Origin: Ascoidea rubescens DSM 1968 | Lineage: Eukaryota; Ascomycota; Saccharomycetes; Ascoideales; Ascoideaceae | Direction: 5' to 3' | Assembly (NCBI RefSeq): GCF_001661345.1 | Contig: NW_017962914.1 | Coordinates: 460,439-524,438 of the forward strand | DNA length: 64,000 nucleotides | Part shown: piece after piece, positions 1 through 13,600 of the stretch | Numbering within the stretch: the first letter of the stretch is position 1 | How the letters are laid out: every line of letters begins with the position of its first letter | The notes under the pieces: model-generated | What the model was told of the DNA's origin: nothing | Seen by the model: only the letters and a program-made list of their open reading frames with translations | The model's database searches: none | Translations under genes and position numbers: made by a program

Positions 1-400
1 TCTTTACTTCAATGTCACTTTTCGTCGGCTGCTCGCTATTCTGTTTCACTGCGCGAACGAATCAAGCGGTTACATATTGTAATATCAATATCTTTGGAGA
101 GCCATCAAAAGCTGCTGAAATTTCTGCAGGACCTAGTACAAACGTTTACCCCGCTGCTATGAAAACTAACGGGTTTAGTGGCCGAATGAATATGTCTTGT
201 AGTCAGCAGGTATGTCTGGATTCAGGTTTTCAGAATTTGTCAGTGATTTACATTCGAGAGATAGGGCGATCATCCCCAGATCCATTTAAAAAGGGTTCTC
301 TATCACTTACATGTTGTAATATATTCTATGGTTTGTTAACAGAAATAATTTTGCTGCATTCCCAACAGCACGGCTGCAATTAGTATTTTTTAATTAGAAT
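1..400 (+). mobile_element. Copia fossil fragment E0, integrase/RT linker region
   Basis: The translated stretch resembles the integrase C-terminal and linker segment seen in the better-preserved elements near 28.55-28.75 kb and 33.2-33.6 kb, sharing an F-x-E-P-S-type patch near position 95. It is therefore probably the tail of a plus-oriented Ty1/Copia element whose 5' part lies left of the window. I could not find its RNase H or 3' LTR with confidence. It is old and broken. Confidence 0.35.
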
Positions 401-3350
401 TGATAAAAGTCACAATCCCCATTCAACTATTTTAAATTGCGAGATTGAGAAAATTCAATCAGTTGTCCGAGATCAGACGTCGCAAAAAGTAGAAGCCGCA
501 TTTTTCAAAAAATGTAAATAGGTGGTGGAGTAAACCAATCTTGCAGCAGCTGGTCATCCAAATTATATACCAAATGTAGGTATCTTCCAATTTAAGGCAA
601 ATTTATTGATATGAAACATTAGTTTTTGTAGTTGAGTCCCTAGCAAGAGTGTTGTTATTTTGCGACACCCTACCGGTCTGGTTGGCTTAATGTATTTGAT
701 TAGATACTGCAACCCCAACATATATAAGTTGATCTTAATGACATTAACAATTGGTAAAGTCAAGCTGATTCACATTTTTTCACAGAGATGATACTATTAG
801 AATTGCAAATCGTACCAGCCCCTAATTTGAAGAAAATAAAAGTATTGTGAAAGATATTAGGCAAAAGAATTATGCACTAAAATTGATGACGGTCTTTCAT
901 TGTTTCAAAAGATACTCAGCTCAATCGTGGGTGAAGGAAAAATCACTCTTCGATTTTTCATCAACTGAAATATTTTTTGGTTTTACCGCATTTATTGGAC
1001 AAAGAACTAAATGAAATATTAGATGGGAACAAATTCAAATATGTCGCGGAGAATCAAATGAAAAAAAAAAGAGGAAAATGAGTAAATTCGTAGCTATTTC
1101 GGCGGACATAATAATCTCCTTAAAAAAATAAAATAGTTTATTCACGACTTATTGATATATGTGGAGTTGATATTGAAGACCATCCAATATTTAAAAAAAT
1201 CATTATCGGCATTGTTAAAGAAGAAATACCAAATATGAGACAGTGGCAAACACTGCACAGACTAAGAACTATAAAAGTAATTCAAATATGAAAAATAGTT
1301 ACCTAAACTTTGAGCTTGGAGTTCAAAAACAAAGGAACATTCTAGAATCTACCAACAGACTTAGAATCGCTTTATATAAAATGGTTCTTGAATCGGCTCC
1401 GTGATACCAATTGTCTAGATCATCTGCACTGAGCAAGGGATGATAAGCAGTTCCGTGCTGAACTGCTAACAGAGGATGAGACATCCGAAACAGAATGCCT
1501 TAAGTTCATTGGATGGAGATCAGGTAGAGAGCAAATGATATGTCAGGATTCGTTATTACCGTCACTTACAAGTGATGGTAATTGATATTGGGTGTCATCA
1601 ATGGAAAAATCCAAGTGATTAAACAAGGAATAGATCAGGAATCAAATGTCTGTGTCAAGAAAACAGCAGTATTGATCTTTGCTATCACACAGTTCAGTTG
1701 AGTAAGATTGTATGAACAGGACTCATAAGGAAACTAACGGTAAAAGTCAAAGGTTATTGTTTTTGATGCACTGATTCATGAGCCGAATGTATCCACGATG
1801 ATAAATTACCGCCTGCTCCAAGAATATAAATTGCTTCAAAAGAAATATTCTTCTACAAGGTATTGCGCATCACTGACCTTAATGATTCACCAACGCAATT
1901 AACTCCAATTTAGTGCTTAACCCGAGAATGGTAGGCCGCTTTGAGAAACTGTAATGAATTGATTGCTTTTCGAGAGCAGGTAGTATTCAGTTGGGAATGA
2001 CTGCTTTTCAGTTGCATGCGATAATCAATAGAAAAAGAGCTCCATCGCCGAATGATTTTTTCAAACGAAAAATTGGATTCATAGCGGATTTGGTTTTGTT
2101 AATATATCGGAAATTGTTCAGAACCTTTAAGACCTGTTTGCTCTGACGTAAATACAAGGCTCTTTGGTTTCTACTGCACTTATTGAAAATCAGAATCCAT
2201 CATTTATCCAAAGAAACCAGTACTGTCCAACAACTGCATCAAAAGGTAATATGATAATGTGATACATATTCTAACTAGAATAGCCACAATTACCAACGCT
2301 CTGAATATAATCCTCTAATTCTGATTTTCGGATGAATCAAAGAATAGGGATGCCGTTTTGGCAGTACTGAATCTTTCCTGCAAAATTGCTTAAATCAATT
2401 GACTTTTATAAATCCCAATATATTTTGCCTATTTATTGATGAAAGATGGCAAACATACTTCAGCCGTAAATGACGATTCTGTCAACGAAGTGCACATCAA
2501 TACTTCGAGCAGTCACATGTATCTGTTAGGAAAAAGAAGATTAAGAATTATGTCATTTGTTTCATTGGATGTTTGCTGTTTGCAGTTTGCAGTATATCAT
2601 GAAAAAGCAACCCTGCTTTGAAAATCACTGTAAAATGAGGTTTAATCATTAACAGATTTAGCACAACTATTCTTCGCGAGAGCACCTGAGATACTGCGGA
2701 TCGAAAAATTAAAAGCTACTCTTCATCTTTACAAAGAGAGCTAAGTGCATTATCAGATTCATCCCAAAGTCCTCTATCATATGGAAAGTCGTAAATACTC
2801 CTAATAATGAAAATTGCTGTTCAAAAAAGCACTTTTGGTTTTAGATGCACAATTAACAATGTAGTATTATACAAGTCTTAGAAGGAACGAAAAACGGTGA
2901 GGTTCATAAAAAACGACTTGGCATTGCAAATGTTAGGCCATTTTGTGCAAAAATACTTTTTCAAATTCCTGGCAAGAAACCATCCACCAATGTCTTCAAA
3001 ACTCGCAGTCGCTAGCCATCGTTGTCCAACTGTCTTTTTTTTTGCTGCAAGTAGCGGCACTTAGTTTTAAACATCGTTTGGCTTTTTGCGTCACAGTCTC
3101 AATGATCTGGCGAAGCATCGCTCATTGATCATTGTAATATACTGAACAACGACAAAATCCTTACAGCAACTGGACAGCTGCATTTGTAGCGAGCCGCCGT
3201 AATTGACAGTTCGTAACAAAGCAAAATAGTTAAGTGAATCATGATGGAATCATCAAAGCAATGGCCAGGGCCAAATCAGTCACACATATCATAGTGCGCA
3301 GACATTATCCGGTCTCCCCAATGTTGTTGATCATTTTTAACATCTGTCAA
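400..3350. other. Unassigned decayed sequence, probably repeat-derived
   Basis: No ORF longer than about 66 codons is present and no family is recognisable. One stretch on the plus strand at about 1133-1405 reads in a single frame with few interruptions and has a protein-like composition, including a patch reading HPIFKKIIIGIVKEE, but I cannot assign it. A reading near 2880-3130 is open on both strands. By position this could be the remaining Pol and 3' LTR of fragment E0, or a different kind of transposon. Nothing else stands out. Confidence 0.3.
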
Positions 3351-3379
3351 ACGACTAATTGTCGATGACCAAGCACCCG

Positions 3380-3700
3380 AAAGTTTGCAGCGAGATTGCT
3401 GGGCACTGAATAGGGCGTCGGCCCAAAAGTCGCGGATTGCCGAACCATACCTGGACTTCTAAGCGCAAATCTTTGGAGACTTCTAAATTGTCGTCTTAGA
3501 CGTTGCGGGTGGTGCGTTGCACGAGGACAGCAGCTTACCTCTGTTGCACTAATGCTATTATGGGTCTTGGATCTCTACATTCAGCCGCTCGGTGGATCTC
3601 ACCAGTGTGCTTCTGTCACGCATGGTGATTTATCCCAGATGCCTATCGGAGTCGCTGGCAATCTATCTTTTGTTCTTTTGACTTGAGGATTTGTAAACCT
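3380..3700 (+). repeat. LTR remnant, 5' end of element E1
   Basis: The segment around 3575-3630 matches the LTR tail seen at 46290-46340: a CGGTG...TCACC-GTCTGCT-CC-GT-AC-type block. It is followed at about 3718 by the Gag start region shared with the elements at 26.56 and 31.41 kb. The 5' part of the LTR is poorly preserved. Confidence 0.5.
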
Positions 3701-6700
3701 TATTGTACTAACACGGAATTGCTACAAGAGATTATATGATAAATTGAAGATGTTCGCTGGCAAGAGTCTGCAATCCTAAACGCTGCGGCTGCCTTTACAG
3801 TGTCGGATTTCCCCTTGAAAATCAAAGCTGATCAGCTTGTGCCGTTGGTTCAAGCGCTCATTAATTAGAAGTTATTTCTGCTGACGATGTTCATTCCGAC
3901 AACGTCATGGAAGCAGTGGGTTCAACAGAGTTTGTCTTCGTTGCTGAGAAACCAATCAACATGCCAACAGGAAAATGAGTAAAAGTCTATCAGAGACACA
4001 TAACAGAGATTTTGCAAGTGAATTCTGGGCACTATGGCTGCTTTTGCTGGGTCACCAGCTTCAAAAGGGGTTTCGGGTCCAGTGAGCGTTCTGGATGCCC
4101 CCAGAAATGACCACTCGCTGATTGGTAGGTCGTTAAAACTAATAAGCAAATTGATGTTGAATCCAGACTGTTATTTGTTCCATTGAAATTCCGCTTCAGC
4201 TTAGTGCTGCGGTTCAGTGGTTCACCCACTTGCCACGTGATTCAGGACAGGCTGAAGAAATCGATCACACACTCGTGGATGGGAAAGGCACTGCAACTGG
4301 GACGCTTCAAAATTCTAGATGAATAGAAAAAATGTTTCATGCTCCTCAAGGGGCAAAATTAATTTTTCATCTGTGCTTCGACAAATATGGAGGATTCATA
4401 TTTGTTGATACGCCATTCTGTTTAATTAAGTTTCGCAATAGTTGGTAAAAGTGCACGATCATGATTACATCAGCGGCTTGTTGCTCAATCTGCTATTCTT
4501 CTAAGTGCTTAAATTTGGTTTCAACCGATGGTTCATTCAAGTGACACTGATCCAAAAATTCTCGAAAAACATTGAACCCTCTCCGCCGCTGCTGACTCAA
4601 ATGTGAGTCGCGTCGCAAATGAATTGCAACCGAGGTTTTCAACAGCTCTCCCACTATAGAGACCTCCGCTGCTCCTGGTCATTGTCATGTTGATGTTGTT
4701 GGCTCTGCGCCAGCAGTTGCTGCTAATCAAAGTCGATATTTTGTTTCCATTGTAGATGATTACTAAATATATGACGTTGCTGCTCCCATTGCTTCTCGAT
4801 CATTAGCAGTTGCCCGGTAGCAATGGTGCATTAGATTCATTCATCAATAATTGGATGAAACAGTTCATCGAGTCAAATCTATTTTGAGGTTGGCATCAGA
4901 GCTGTTGAAAGAGCTTTGCATATCAGAATGAATGGAACATGAAAAGTCACTTTTTTAGGAGTTTCATCAAATGGTGTCACTAAAGTTTGTCAAGAAAAAT
5001 AAGTGACAAACACCATCACAATGATACTTGCAGCAAGTGATCCTGATTACCTGCGGCTTGAACCTGTGATGTCTTCAACGGTTTTCAAAAGCTTGAACTC
5101 CGCCAAACAAGGCACTCGGTTCGCTACTCGATTTAAATCATGGTGAAACGAAACATGTACTGTTGCTACCTTGAGGATGTGCAGAAGTGCTGTTAATGCC
5201 AAGATCTCCAATGAAACAGCAAAAGCAAACTAGGTGGATGAATGGTCTTTGTGCTTTTGTTTGCTGAAACACCAGTTAATCGGCGTAGGGCGTAAAAAAT
5301 CGCCTTTACGGCTTTGTTGTGCTCTGTTGTTTTTGTCGCTTTGTGGAAACGAAATTCACTTTAAAAGACCGACTTTTTGCCGCAACTGAAAAAACATTTT
5401 GTTCCACGGATCAAGCTACTCTTATTGCTGCTGGAGTTATCAAAAACAGTTTTCCACTGCAATCAAATACAAAGGTAGCGCAACTGCAGTTTCTTCAACC
5501 AGTACACCAAAAGGAAACTCAAATGAAAATGATGACTTTACAGTCATCACCCGAGATGATGAGAAAAAGGATGGGGTCGAGGACAGTCCAGTGCATACCA
5601 AAACAGATCTGTTGCATCCCCTTATGATGAGAATCATGTTGCATATACTAACACCGATCTGGAGTCTGACAATAACTAGCTTGCAGCAAGAAACGTAGTT
5701 CGTCAACAGAATCTTGATGACCTTGACAATCGACTAAGATTGTTTGCAGACTATTGAACAAATACCATTTATGACAGGTCTCCTCAGGCAACTTGTAGCT
5801 GCTGCTTTTATCGCCGCTTGTACAGGTAAGCGAAATACTCCAGGGCCAATCTGCAACGTTTCGTGTCATTCTGAGTTTCAGGCAGTTGGTCCGTAAATTA
5901 TTTACCTGCCCGGTTTTTGTCTTTGTGGAAAATGACCTCTTGGCAATAGTTGGGTGCTCACGTTAAAGTCAGCAGGCTCCTGTGACTCGCCAAACTAGAG
6001 TAGATGTTCTAAAGCTTTCTCGCCTAAAATGAATTGATTGTACCAATAAATTTAGTCCAGCACTCACGGACAAAGAACCATGAGTCCTTTTTGTCGATGC
6101 AAGATCAAAGTCTTTTATGGTTCACCAAATGGATGTGAAATTGAATGACGTAATGATGATACCCACGCTACTTTTACATGAACTCACCTCCTAAATTTTA
6201 TGATGCTAAGTATCTTCCGAATTTCTGAAGGATACAAAAATGAATTTGAGACTTCAATGAGCTTTATTTTTGTTTGCACAAGAGTATTCTCTAGTGCTCT
6301 CCAAACAATTCAGTTCTAACGGCATTCGGCTGATCAAGGTGAGTCCTAATATTTAAACAACATGCACCTCTCCATGCTGGCAAAATATGTGAATGATTTT
6401 ATTAATGCCGCATCATCAAACGCCGAGATCAACCAGGTTTGATCTTATCTGTGATTAACGTTCAAAATCAAAGATCTTTTAATAATTCAAAGTCGTTTTC
6501 TGGGATTAGATCTTGCTGATAGTAACGAAAATATTTTGGGATCTATGGAGTACTTCGTGAAATTGAAGCTTGAACAGCTTAAAATGCATGATCGTTATTC
6601 GCAAGATTCACCAAAAGCTATTAACCCAAAGAAAGTGTTACTTCAAAAAGACAACTGGGTGATAGATGCTGATGAGCCATCAGGTTAGAGTTCAATTGCT

Positions 6701-7589
6701 TGAAAATTGCTCTCTGCGGCAAATTGCCTGCGGAATGATATTGATTTAGCCTTTTTGCTACTCAGACCGAATCTTCGATCACCATGCAAGATCTTCCTAA
6801 GTTGTGACCGAGAGATGTTTAAAATTTAAGCTGAAACCTATTATCGATTCATTCCAATGCTGCTTCATGGCGGGAGTTAATTGGATGCGCGGACAGTTAG
6901 TTGTCTGCAGACTTTGCTAATTGAAAATGTGTAGGTGGATATATGCTTGTCGTTATTCAATGGCTAGTTACTTAAAAGCCCATGAAACAAAGTGGAGTAG
7001 CGATGCCGACATGCGAGGCTGAATACAATTCACTCACTCAAGCCATAAACGAAGCTCTGTCCTTCAACCCTGACATAAGTATATTTGTGTAAAGGTTGAT
7101 AAACTGATACTCAGTTGTATTAACAATTTGGTTATCACTTTCGCCATCAATCACACCAATTAGATAATCAGCAGTCGTATTTCAAACAGCTAGCATTTAA
7201 TAAACGGGTTGTGCAACGGTACATTTAGTGATTGAAAAAGTAATACAAAAAGCAAAATTACTCATATGCTCACGAAGCAGCTGAGCGCTCTTGTGTTCAA
7301 ACATTTCAAAACTATTTTTTCAATAAAACATTTGTCAGTTATTTGGTCAGCTTGGGGTCGTTTTGATTATTATTCATTGAAAGGCAATGTTTGACTTCTT
7401 GCTGGATATGCTACAGTTTTGTTGGACATTGAATGACTAACAGTAATAATATTATTTGTACAACAGTCGCCAATTAATTGTACAATCGGATTTCCTTGTC
7501 ATTTACCAATTGTTGAAAAATGTATTATGAAGAACATGCATTTGCATTTGACGTCTCCATTCTTGGATGTTTTCTTTTTCTTAGATCTG

Positions 7590-8080
7590 TTTTGCGCTTC
7601 ATGTCCTATAGGGGTCCAGGAGCATAGCCAGAACAGTGGTTCGGAGCAATGGACGGTCCCGAACAAACAAACTAACGAACTGGCCCGGTGACTGTGTTGA
7701 CAGCCAAAGCAGATACACAATAACGCCTCATTGCTCAACGGGTTTAAAGCGACTCCCGGCGCAGGGCACCTGCAAGTCTTTCTGTATTACGCATCGTTTG
7801 AAGGAAAAGATGTTTTATTTTAGAAGGATGAGGTTGAGGTTCGATCTAATAAACTGCGTAAGTGGCCTGATGCCTGCAGTCCGTGTTTCCCACACCCGCT
7901 AGTGCCCGCTCGGTCCCCCGAACGGAGGTTGGCAGGCTCTGTTAAATACTCGACTACATCGAGCTAATCGTCGGAGATCCGGTTACTGTCCTAAAGGAGG
8001 GTGTTGTGAGCATCACAAATGTTTTGAATCGGTCTCTCGGTGTTTCTCAAGTGGCGTCTACAGTATCGTTATCTGATCAA
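7590..8080 (+). repeat. LTR remnant, 3' end of E1
   Basis: This is one of the best-preserved LTR relics. It shares the GAACAAACAAACTAACGAAC block (7661-7680) with the LTRs at 21.09, 30.94 and 35.66 kb. It also has a central CCGCT-type block near 7900, and ends in the tail block near 8030-8060. The LTR length in this family appears to be about 500 bases. Confidence 0.75.
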
Positions 8081-8081
8081 A

Positions 8082-8101
8082 CCCTGCTTTTTAAAGCAGG
8101 G
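8082..8101. other. Perfect 9-bp inverted repeat (hairpin)
   Basis: CCCTGCTTT and AAAGCAGGG are separated by two T residues, a perfect 9-bp stem. It lies exactly between the E1 LTR and the minus-oriented fragment. It may be a junction relic or chance. No function is claimed. Confidence 0.45.
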
Positions 8102-8199
8102 ATTGCCTCTCAGTGTTAAGGTCATTTTGTTTATATATTTTTCCTATTCAATATATTAACATGATATGGCCACATCAGCTGCATACTGCATTTTCTTGA

Positions 8200-10150
8200 G
8201 TGTCCATGAGCGCCGCAACTGCGCCAGTTTGTCTTAACAGCTTTTCTTTCATTGGTGATTCGCCGGCTAGCTGATCCGCAGGCTCAACGACAATATCTTT
8301 CACTTACAGTTTACAAAATTCCGCCTAATATCAGATGATACATCAGAAAAGAAAATGAACAGCGCTGAAAGCGCATCAACTACGTACAATTAATTTAGAA
8401 AATTAAAACTGTGCAAGACAACCAATAATAACTAGAATTTTTAACGATAGTAGTAATTGCAGAACTGACCTTCGTTTAGCAAAAGTGCAACTGTCCATCA
8501 ACATTATCCCAAAAAAATGTGGTAGGTAATAGTATCTACACAACATCAGTTCGTCCCAAACTGAACCACATCTGCCATTAATTATTGAATCATAAAACTA
8601 CATACTAAAGTATTTCCAAACTGGGGCTGTATCAACTCTACATAATGAGGAAGGATCCGTATATGTAGCTATGGCCGGTGAGAGAGAAATTGCATCATTG
8701 CTAATCGCCTTATAGTATGACTTTTGAAAAAGACTTCCTAATATTGGCTGTGAAACTGGGTTGATTAGGGTAGTTAAATGCGCAATTCTAGTTCATGGAG
8801 ATCCTCCTTCTTGCTCTCCGTATCAATACGACTAACCATCAAGATAGCGAAATCTGCTTCTTTGACTTTCTGGGACGATGAAATGGATCGAGCTTCAGTA
8901 GTAAGCAGCATCGCAGAAAGTGGATATTTGGACTTTCTTCTCAGATGTTTCGGACTAACAATATGAAATAAGCGCCAATTACTTATTCAAGACCAGGGCC
9001 GCAGCAAAACCGGTCTCAAGAAATCAGATTAGCTAAAGCGACAATCGCGCTTTGTTACCAACTGATAATTCAACAATATTCAACAATCACATCTCCATTC
9101 GAGCTCCACCAACATGATTCTTCCAAGCAGCACCAAGACTATTTTGCACTTTCGAACGGCCAAACAAATACTTACCGTAAACCATTGGCGTAAAAAAAAA
9201 AGTGATCTGCAGCTGCTCTTCACAATGATGAACCACCAATATTTCATTTACCGGAGTTCGTCTCAACCGGAGCAGTGTATAAAATTGAAATCATCGTTTT
9301 TGGTTTTCAATAGAAGCCACATTTTCAAAAGTCCAATCATCGACCAGCTGTAAGTATTGCAAGGGATTGCTTGACCTTCGAACTACTGGCAAACATTATC
9401 TGCATTAACACGTCCTGCGTTATACCATATGCACCCATTTCAAAACAAAGAGAACAATGCATTAACGCGCTTAAAAATCGTTTATCTTATTCTTGCAGCA
9501 AGACGATTATCGAAATAAGAGCTTTAGTGGGAATACTGCTCTCCTCCAATAAGTTTGACCACAAAGTTTGTTACTCATGTCGTTCGAAGTTCAAACCAAT
9601 TCAATTGACATGTCATCCTTCTGTTGGAAAGCAGAAAGAAATGTTTCAGTCCAAAACTAAAATGGGGCGGTTTGCAATGATTCCTATAATTGACTCCTTG
9701 AACACATTCTGGGGAATGGCAAATACTTGTTCCACCACCATTGCCTGCATAAGAAAAAGCGGTTCCGACTTGGATTTGGTTAACATTGAATGGTTTTGGT
9801 GCAGCCGCAGTTGGGAGAACACTGACAATTTCGTACGGGATTGCTCGGCTGAATATATCAGTGAAAGGAATTCCCACAGGCGGAAAAGATGAAGCAGCGC
9901 CAAGACTGTCTTACCAAAATTCACCTGAGGGAGTAAACTGTATTGTGAGCTCCAATCCACGGTCAAGACCGCTGTTGCCACAACGAAGATCATGAAAAAA
10001 GAGGAAAATTTATCATCAAAATGCAAATGCTTTATTGGTGAATGAAATTATTTGCTTGAGTCTGAAAGATCTCAGTTGCTCGTGGTGGCAGCAGGGGTCC
10101 AGCACTGATAATGTTTTTCGAATGATCCGACATTTTTGGCTTATCTTCAA
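8200..10150 (-). mobile_element. Ty1/Copia fossil fragment, minus orientation
   Basis: Read on the minus strand, about 8340-8240 resembles the RNase H C-terminus (a DQLAGES-type patch in place of the usual DQLADLL). About 9880-9575 resembles the protease and downstream spacer, with an HSPECVQGVNYRN-like patch. Only about 2 kb separates these parts, whereas in E4 and E7 the same distance is about 3 to 3.5 kb, so part of the middle seems missing or unrecognisable. It is old, with many breaks. Confidence 0.5.
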
Positions 10151-10239
10151 TTATTTGCATTCAAGTTATATGTTATAATTGAGATCAAGATTTTCAAGAA
10201 GATCTATCCAGGTTGTAATTAGTCGGCTGATATCAAGAA

Positions 10240-10640
10240 GGACAGTGCGGTGAATAATACCAACAAAATTTTGAAAACAAGTGGTTGGAAGGTGCTGTCT
10301 TCTTTTGAAGCATTTCACAACGGTGGATATTTCACCTGCATTTCACCAATGGAACTTGCATTTTCCACATCATTGATCTTTGCTATTTCCGGTTGTATCA
10401 CGCACTACCAACGCCGATATGCTTCCGTCAATCGTAGTGGAGTTTCCATTGTTATCTTTGCCAGTGGAGAAATTGCTCCACCTTACGCGACACCAACAGC
10501 AGTTGTGGCCACCGACCCGCATATCTATGTTCAGACGCATGGTAACTCTTACTGGTCTGCTCCCGTGATGCTTTGTGATCTAAATCAGTTCTTTCAAGAA
10601 AGGGCTGGAAATCATTTTCGCTGTTTTCTTTCTTATCTCT
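10240..10640 (+). repeat. LTR remnant, 5' end of element E2
   Basis: The block at about 10535-10575 (TACTGGTCTGCTCCCGTGAT) closely matches the LTR tail at 46305-46335. A long open frame across this LTR (10250-10666) is therefore not treated as a gene. Confidence 0.6.
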
Positions 10641-13600
10641 TTCTGGATTATTATATACTATTATAGAATCGCCACAGCAGATCGTGAGCCAAGTAAGGAG
10701 GGTCTGCCGTGATGAACCGCAAACGATAATTGAGGTTGTTTACTTTATCATTTCGGTTTGGGTATTAATCCTCGAAGCTGGAAAGATTGACCAGTAGGCT
10801 CAAGCTATTATCAACGAAGCTGTTGACCTTGCTTCAGACATTGATTCGCACAAAGTTGGTGCTACTATCGTCTATTGGTCATTCGTTCGTCAGTTGCAAA
10901 ATACGTCCTGCTGAATTGACAGAGGTGCCATTGAATGGGTGGCACAGCCTCAAGTCTAAGCAAACGTGCAAAAGCTTTAGAATATTATATAACTTGCGGT
11001 GGCTATTACGGCAAGCATCTCACTTTTTGTAGGTAAACGCCAAAGCACATTTTCCATTAAGGATCATTACAATTATGCGTTTGATGCATTCAATTGCAAT
11101 ATCTTGATTGTCTTCAATGCTAATCAAACTGCCGCTCGCGTTTAAGCTGCTTGCCCTTCGTAAACCACCTACAATGAAAGAGTTTGTACTCGATTAAGCG
11201 ACCTCCTCAATTTTGAAAGTACTGATCTATGATTTCAGCTAATCATAGTATTTTTTATGCATTTGCTAATGACAAAGCATTATTGGCGGTATTCTCCGGG
11301 AAGGAATAAACCAAGGGACCTGAACGGAGAAAAATGACACGCTAGGAATGTCTCAAAAGCGCACATTTGGCAAGTGAGTGTTTAACACCAGCGCCACTTG
11401 CTGCTATATCATCAGAGCCAACCATTGCTTCGCCTGCTAAAGCAATCTTGACCACCCACAACGTTGATCATTCGCTCTTTACTAGGTTCTTGAAAGAATG
11501 TATTATTCTTCTGCTTCATTGCAATAGGATCAATTTTGATTTTGCGAATCCCATCATATCTTTGGGGGTGGCAACATACTTGTGCTGAGGTTCATTAGAC
11601 CAGCTACTTATCACCTCATTCACGGTTGTTTGCTGGTCCAGGTGATATATCCGTGGCAATCAATTGTATTGTCACTGTCATGCTTTTGAATGTTATATCA
11701 CTGGAAAGTGTTTTTGATGCCGCCGATGGTAGAAAATCTATTTAAATCACTGCGGCTACAATTTGTAGACCAAGCCCTTGATTACAAAAAGATTATTTCC
11801 ATCTGAACGGTCTAATAATTGGTAGGAGAGCTGCTTGATGAATATTACAACCTTTTCCTACCCGATCAGCTGTTGAATTAATTACTTCAAATTGGCTTCA
11901 GCGTTTAGGTCATTTTGGTGACAAAGTTCTGAAAAATAAAACTAACTGCCATTGAATGTGGGCTGGAGGTGACTCAAAATTTCAGCCAAGTGACAAAGGA
12001 AAAGCGAAGAAAATAATTAATTAGCAGTCCACAAGGTAGGCCACCGCTGTTGCAGGTCACTTCTTGTTAATATTGTTGGGCTGACGCCGCATGCTGTTAT
12101 TGATAAAAGTCAATATTTTTCACCATTGATGATGATTACCGCGATTATGTCGTCGTTCCTCCAATTGTCACACAATCATTTCCTGTTGGAAATTCGTATA
12201 ATATATTAAAATAACATTACGGCTATTGCATTAGACCATTCATACTATCAATTCTGATTCCGAGCTTGCATCGAAGTACGTCAAATATTTTGGTTAATCC
12301 AAACGATTCAAACATCCAATGTCGGTTTCTTGTCAGTCACATAAAAATCGTGCGGCTGTATTATTGTGAAACTCAATCCGGACAAATCCTCGCACAATAA
12401 TAATAAGAGCGAATCTGCCCAATTAATTGCTTCAATGAGGGAATGACATGTCAAGTGCTTTCGTTCAGACTAATTCCCACCAAAAATCGATCTCGGTTGA
12501 TTAGTCCCTTGGAGTTATTGTATGGAAGTCAATTAATCGCTGCTAGGTTGAAGATGTTTGTATCTACTGCCTATTCAAAGATACCAAAATAATACAAGCA
12601 AGACTACTTTGGTGAAAGGTGAGTCCTGGGTGATTTTGTTGGCAACGACAGGTGAAGATGACGCGGTTAATATACAATGTTCAAAACAGCGGCGCCGTTG
12701 TCAGCCCTTCTTGTCTTTTTCATAGCGCCAAATTTCCGTGTAAAGATCCATCACTTCCAGCGATTAAGTAAAATATCATGTCCGCCGTTGGGGTCAAGCT
12801 GATTGCCGCTGGCGTTATGGAAGGAAATCAGCCGACCCTATCAATGACCAGGATAATATAAATGCGAACGCTTCAGAAAATATATCAAAAAATATCTCTA
12901 ACGAGAATTAAAGGTATAACTTGATCACCGCAGATAATAAACAGAGATATGATGTGGAAGGCAATGATTGGATTCAAGACATTTTTGTCGCATGCCCTGA
13001 TGATAATCATCAAGCTTCTCATGCTAACCGCGTGCCGAGATGGATTTTGTCTAATTTTTACAAAGCACAAGAGTAATTCAAAAGAATCTTGATGACATTG
13101 AAATTGTAATTAAATTGTTCTCAAATCATTCATTTAGTATCATCGAAAAGAGGTGTCTTTAGTCAATATTTGGCTGCTCCCATAAATGCCTTAGTAGGGC
13201 TAAAATTTTGATTGAAAGCCAATTTGGAATGAGCCTTGTCAATCAAATCATCAGGAAATGCTTCAGAACCGTCATTGCCTGTTGGATGGTCGTGCTACTG
13301 GTACAAGAATTGTGGGATGTGGTTGGGTGTTCTCAAGGAGGTGCGCACCCACCGGTGAAGTTGCTAAAACAGAACTAGCTCAAGAGCAGCTTTCTCCTCT
13401 TGAATGCCTTCATTGCATTAAACCACATAATCCCGCAATTGCGTACGAATGTGTTAAAGTCATTCTTCATGTTGCAGCGTCAAATGCTTTTAAGGATCGA
13501 CAAATCGATGAGAACCGGCATTGCACAATGATGATACCGACGCCACAAACTCGATGAATCCACCAGTTGAATATAATGATTGTTTCATTCATCTACAAGG

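Larger units (their letters stand above)
3380..8080 (+). mobile_element. Ty1/Copia fossil E1
   Basis: This is a roughly 4.7-kb plus-strand element with all main parts traceable. Gag begins about 3720, where the sequence aligns with the Gag starts at 26.56 and 31.41 kb. The integrase/RT linker lies around 5.3-5.7 kb. RNase H is marked by an EAEY patch near 7020, and the 3' LTR is at 7590-8080. Size and order fit the Ty1/Copia superfamily (Pseudoviridae). It is old and carries many breaks (dozens) along Gag and Pol. Immediately to its right lies a minus-oriented fragment, so their tails face each other. Confidence 0.75.

Noticed and set aside
9371-9892. Open frame of 173 codons on the plus strand
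   Set aside because: It is antisense to a minus-oriented Copia protease region and has no recognisable domain.
10250-10666. Open frame of 138 codons on the plus strand
   Set aside because: It runs through an LTR remnant (tail block at 10535-10575) and has no protein family resemblance.
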